A stretch of DNA of 64,000 bases from CAYLQA01 sp964385695. GTDB lineage: Bacteria; Desulfobacterota; Desulfobulbia; Desulfobulbales; Desulfurivibrionaceae. The stretch lies in contig CAYLQA010000008.1 of the NCBI GenBank assembly GCA_964385695.1, positions 16,272 to 80,271 on the forward strand, given 5' to 3'. Positions 61,846-64,000 of the stretch are shown here, in pieces. Position 1 is the first letter of the stretch, and the number at the start of each line of letters is the position of its first letter. The translations under genes were made by a program, and so were the position numbers. The notes below the pieces were generated by a model, which saw only the letters and a program-made list of their open reading frames with translations, searched no databases and was not told where the DNA came from.

Positions 61846-62172
61846 TTACATTATGCCGGTGTTCGTCTCCTTTAAAAGCATCATCTTCTCAACCTTAAAA
61901 CCGGCTTTTGTAAGGCGTTTTTTCACCTCGATCTCATCGGTGACATCTTCTTCAAAATAGAAGGTTGCCGATTGGCGAAAGGTGTCTATCTCCACATCGC
62001 TGACGCTTGGAATGGAGTGAAGCAGGTCAAATACGGCCACAGCGCTTTTGGAGTCATCCATGTTGGAGATTACGAACTTCCATTGGTAGTCAAAAGCCCA
62101 GGCTGTTGCGGCAAAAAATAAGGTGAGAAAAAATACCAAAAATGCATGTACGAAACGGTGTGTTCTTTTCAT
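61846..62172 (-). CDS. secreted HMA-like paralogue on the opposite strand
   Basis: The 108 residues have a signal peptide (after AWA, about residue 26) and the same pattern as the preceding protein: KFVISNM, a helix, DVEIDTFRQSATFYF, and a last helix ending KAGFKVEKM. The metal site reads SNMDDSKSA and has no cysteine. It converges on its paralogue with a 78-base gap. The ribosome site is weak. The function is unknown. Confidence 0.6.
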   Translation of the reverse strand: MKRTHRFVHAFLVFFLTLFFAATAWAFDYQWKFVISNMDDSKSAVAVFDLLHSIPSVSDVEIDTFRQSATFYFEEDVTDEIEVKKRLTKAGFKVEKMMLLKETNTGIM

Positions 62173-62317
62173 AGCTTTATCACGATTTTTTTAAAGGAAT
62201 AGACTTTTATATACTTGATTTCACACAATTTGTCATTGTTCTTCTTGCTTCAAGCCAAGAAAAATGACCAGTAAACCAACCCGAGCTGAAAAGCAATTAT
62301 TTTAAAGGAGCAATTGT

Positions 62318-62890
62318 ATGAAGTTTTTTCCAAAAACCACTCTCTTCCTTGTTCTCATGGCCCTTTTGACCAACTGCGGTTTTGCCGCAGAAGAAAAGGA
62401 CCCCTGGGAGGAACTCAATGCAAAAGCCACAGCCTTTTACCAGGAGCAAAAGTTTATGAAGGCGGCCAGCTATGGAAGAGAGGCCTTGGAAGTGGCACGA
62501 AAACTCCCTGACTCTGAAAAAGAAAAGCTGGCAATTTCACTGGGCAACCAGGCCATGATCGTCACCCATCTTGGCAAGTTCGGCGAAGCCGAAGCATACG
62601 GCAAGGAAGAACTGGAAGTCCGCCAGCAACTCTTCGGCAAAGAGGATTTAGATGTTATCAAGGCCTGGAACCACCTTGCGATCATCTACACCATGGCAAA
62701 AAACATGAAGGATGCCGAGTTTTGCCTTTTGCAGATAGTTGCCATCGAAGAGAAGGTACACGGCACAGACAGTTTGGCCATCGTCTCCCCTCTCAAGCAA
62801 TTGGAAAAGTTTTACAAAATCAGCGGCAATGCAGAAAAGGAAAAACAGACAGCGGAACGCATTGCCAAGCTCAGCCCGCCAACGGAGTAA
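62318..62890 (+). CDS. exported TPR protein
   Basis: A signal sequence, with a cysteine at the end of its hydrophobic part (ALLTNCGFAAEE) that could be a lipobox-like site, precedes four tetratricopeptide-like helical pairs (for example KAASYGREALEVARKLP, EAEAYGKEELEVRQQLFG). The 190 residues resemble TPR_12 type repeats used for protein binding. AAAGGAG precedes the ATG. It lies 4 bases before the candidate selenoprotein and is probably co-transcribed with it. Confidence 0.78.
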   Translation: MKFFPKTTLFLVLMALLTNCGFAAEEKDPWEELNAKATAFYQEQKFMKAASYGREALEVARKLPDSEKEKLAISLGNQAMIVTHLGKFGEAEAYGKEELEVRQQLFGKEDLDVIKAWNHLAIIYTMAKNMKDAEFCLLQIVAIEEKVHGTDSLAIVSPLKQLEKFYKISGNAEKEKQTAERIAKLSPPTE

Positions 62891-62894
62891 CAAA

Positions 62895-63260
62895 ATGAAC
62901 ATGCAACGCGAAACATACCCCAAGGGCACTCGGAGTGTCGCAAGCTCCCTTACCTCCGCGGGGAGTATCAAAAAATCTTTTTACCTGTCCCTCTTGTTTT
63001 TTGTTTTTGCCGCCTTTCATCCAGCGGCAAGCAATGCGGAGATTGCGACCATACAATTTTACGTTGACGGCATGGAGTGAGCCAATGACGAGACGAGGGT
63101 AGTTACCCTCCTTGATGCGACCAGCAATATACTTGACTACACAACGGACATGGGCGCCCAAACGATCGAGATAACCTATGACAAAGACTTTCTGAACATC
63201 GAGCTGGTCCAAAAAACGTTAACCAACGAGGGTTTTGTCTTAAAACCCGTTGGCTCGTAA
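62895..63260 (+). CDS. candidate selenoprotein: exported HMA-like domain with in-frame TGA
   Basis: Reading from ATG at 62895 (GGAG 7 bases upstream) gives a signal peptide (cleavage after SNA, residue 48), then ATIQFYVDGME, a TGA at 63078-63080, and then 59 more codons in the same frame to TAA at 63258. The part after the TGA completes an HMA-like fold (helix TRVVTLLDA, strand QTIEITYDKD, helix, GFVLKPV). The TGA falls at the first cysteine of GMxCxxC (GME-U-AND); the second cysteine is aspartate. A stem GAGGGT/ACCCTC with loop AGTT starts 14 bases after the TGA, and its loop begins 20 bases after it, like bacterial SECIS elements. A nonsense mutation is the alternative. Confidence 0.6.
63095..63110 (+). 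promoter_or_regulatory. SECIS-like hairpin
   Basis: GAGGGT (63095-63100) pairs with ACCCTC (63105-63110) around AGTT. A 6-bp stem, a 4-base loop with G in its second position, and a loop 20 bases after the TGA fall within the ranges described for bacterial SECIS elements. Confidence 0.5.
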
Positions 63261-63297
63261 CCGACCGCAAATTGGTTCAGTAGCGGCGTCCACCGCC

Positions 63298-63942
63298 TTA
63301 AACAGTAACGATTTTATGCTTAATGGCATATCTCACCAAGGCGGCAACGCTGTGAATGTCGAGTTTGGCCATAATGTTTTTCCGGTGGGTGTCCACAGTC
63401 CCTGCACTGATGCAGAGTTTTTCGGCAATCTCCTGGTTGGTCAGCCCCTCGGTAATGAGCTTGAGAATTTCCCTTTCCCGATCCGTTAACACGCTCCCGG
63501 GGCTGTCCACCTGGGGGCGTTTGAACTGGGTCATGTCTTGCATTACTGCGCTTTCAAGGGACGGAGACAAATAAGTCTGCCCATCATATACCGCTTTCAC
63601 TGCATCTATAAGGCGGTCAAAGCTTTCTTCTTTTAACAAATAGCCCAACGCCCCGGCCTTTAGCGCCTCCACGGCATAAAATTTATCTGCATGCATGGAA
63701 AGCATGAGGATTCTCGTAGAGGGCAGTGATTTTTTAATGCGCCGACTCACCTCGATTCCCTCAAGGCCCGGCATGGCCACATCGAGGATCGCCACATCCG
63801 GTTTCAGGTTCTCAATTTGCTTGAGGGCATCCTGGCCATCGCTGGCATCACCGACCACCTCAATGCCATCGGTTTTTTGCAGCATGGAATAGAGGCCCTG
63901 GCGAAATATTTGATGGTCATCTGCCAATAAAACTTTAATCAT
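63298..63942 (-). CDS. NarL/LuxR-type response regulator
   Basis: The receiver domain (about residues 1-120) has the acidic pair DD8-9, phosphorylated D54 in AILDVAMPG, and K104. A LuxR-type helix-turn-helix follows (LTDREREILKLITEGLTNQEI split over its usual helices; GTVDTHRKNIM). The 214 residues are typical. The start overlaps the stop of the upstream kinase by one base, so the pair is co-translated. It converges on the candidate selenoprotein; its targets are unknown. Confidence 0.92.
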   Translation of the reverse strand: MIKVLLADDHQIFRQGLYSMLQKTDGIEVVGDASDGQDALKQIENLKPDVAILDVAMPGLEGIEVSRRIKKSLPSTRILMLSMHADKFYAVEALKAGALGYLLKEESFDRLIDAVKAVYDGQTYLSPSLESAVMQDMTQFKRPQVDSPGSVLTDREREILKLITEGLTNQEIAEKLCISAGTVDTHRKNIMAKLDIHSVAALVRYAIKHKIVTV

Positions 63943-64000
63943 TACTCTCCCTCACTCAGCACCTGCAACGGCATATCGATAATTACCCGTGTCCCCTTGC
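63942..64000 (-). CDS. sensor histidine kinase, C-terminal fragment
   Basis: Only the last 18 codons lie in the window. They read GTRVIIDMPL and a short tail ending LSEGE, the usual end of a histidine kinase ATPase domain. The TAA overlaps the regulator start (TAATG). The rest lies right of the window. Confidence 0.7.
   Translation of the reverse strand, partial: KGTRVIIDMPLQVLSEGE

Noticed and set aside
1..64000. CRISPR array, prophage, insertion sequence or integron
   Set aside because: No regularly spaced repeats, transposase, integrase or phage genes are visible on either strand.

Overview
The window is a bacterial chromosome segment with dense genes, three tRNA genes and no mobile elements. 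The gene content points to an anaerobic Desulfobacterota bacterium (former Deltaproteobacteria), probably Desulfobulbales-like. This is inferred from futalosine-route menaquinone genes, a DUF39/CBS homocysteine module, DUF1844 and DUF2062 proteins, and a large block of multiheme c-type cytochromes. The species cannot be named from the sequence alone.

Positions 1-44.9 kb are mostly housekeeping genes. On the minus strand lie branched-chain amino acid and phospholipid genes (ilvB, ilvN, psd, pssA, leuA, asd), then rsmD and coaD, then menaquinone (mqnD, mqnB) and pantothenate genes (panC, panD). Next come xseA, tRNA-Pro, hupB, and a sulfur module made of larE-like, DUF39 and CBS genes. pheA, moaA, tsaD, rsmA and an iron alcohol dehydrogenase interrupted by an assembly gap follow. 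A ZraP-like protein diverges from an orphan sensor kinase. The next minus-strand genes are murA, prmC, prfA, rpmE, rho, coaE, an rluD-type gene, carD, pth, rplY, prs, tRNA-Gln, ispE and serA, followed by plus-strand cysS and a Memo-family gene.

Positions 45.1-57.1 kb form one plus-strand respiratory locus. It encodes a Rieske protein, a split b6/subunit-IV-type cytochrome b that keeps the cysteine used for heme c(i), a membrane-anchored octaheme protein with five tandem class-I cytochrome c domains, two small monoheme cytochromes, two tandem paralogous giant cytochromes (12 and 10 heme motifs), a tetraheme c554-like protein and a cupredoxin. It looks like a menaquinol-oxidising bc-type complex wired to a periplasmic or extracellular heme network. 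The direction of electron flow is unknown.

Positions 57.2-63.3 kb hold an accessory module on the same strand. It contains an anchored hypothetical protein, a coupled ABC permease, ATPase and polytopic protein, a TRASH/NosL-like domain fused to a TlpA-like domain that has lost CxxC, and three small secreted proteins with a heavy-metal-associated (HMA)-like fold. Two of these lack the metal cysteines. The third has an in-frame TGA exactly at the first cysteine of the GMxCxxC motif, with a SECIS-like hairpin at the right spacing, so it is a candidate selenoprotein. The window ends in a NarL-type response regulator and the tail of its kinase.
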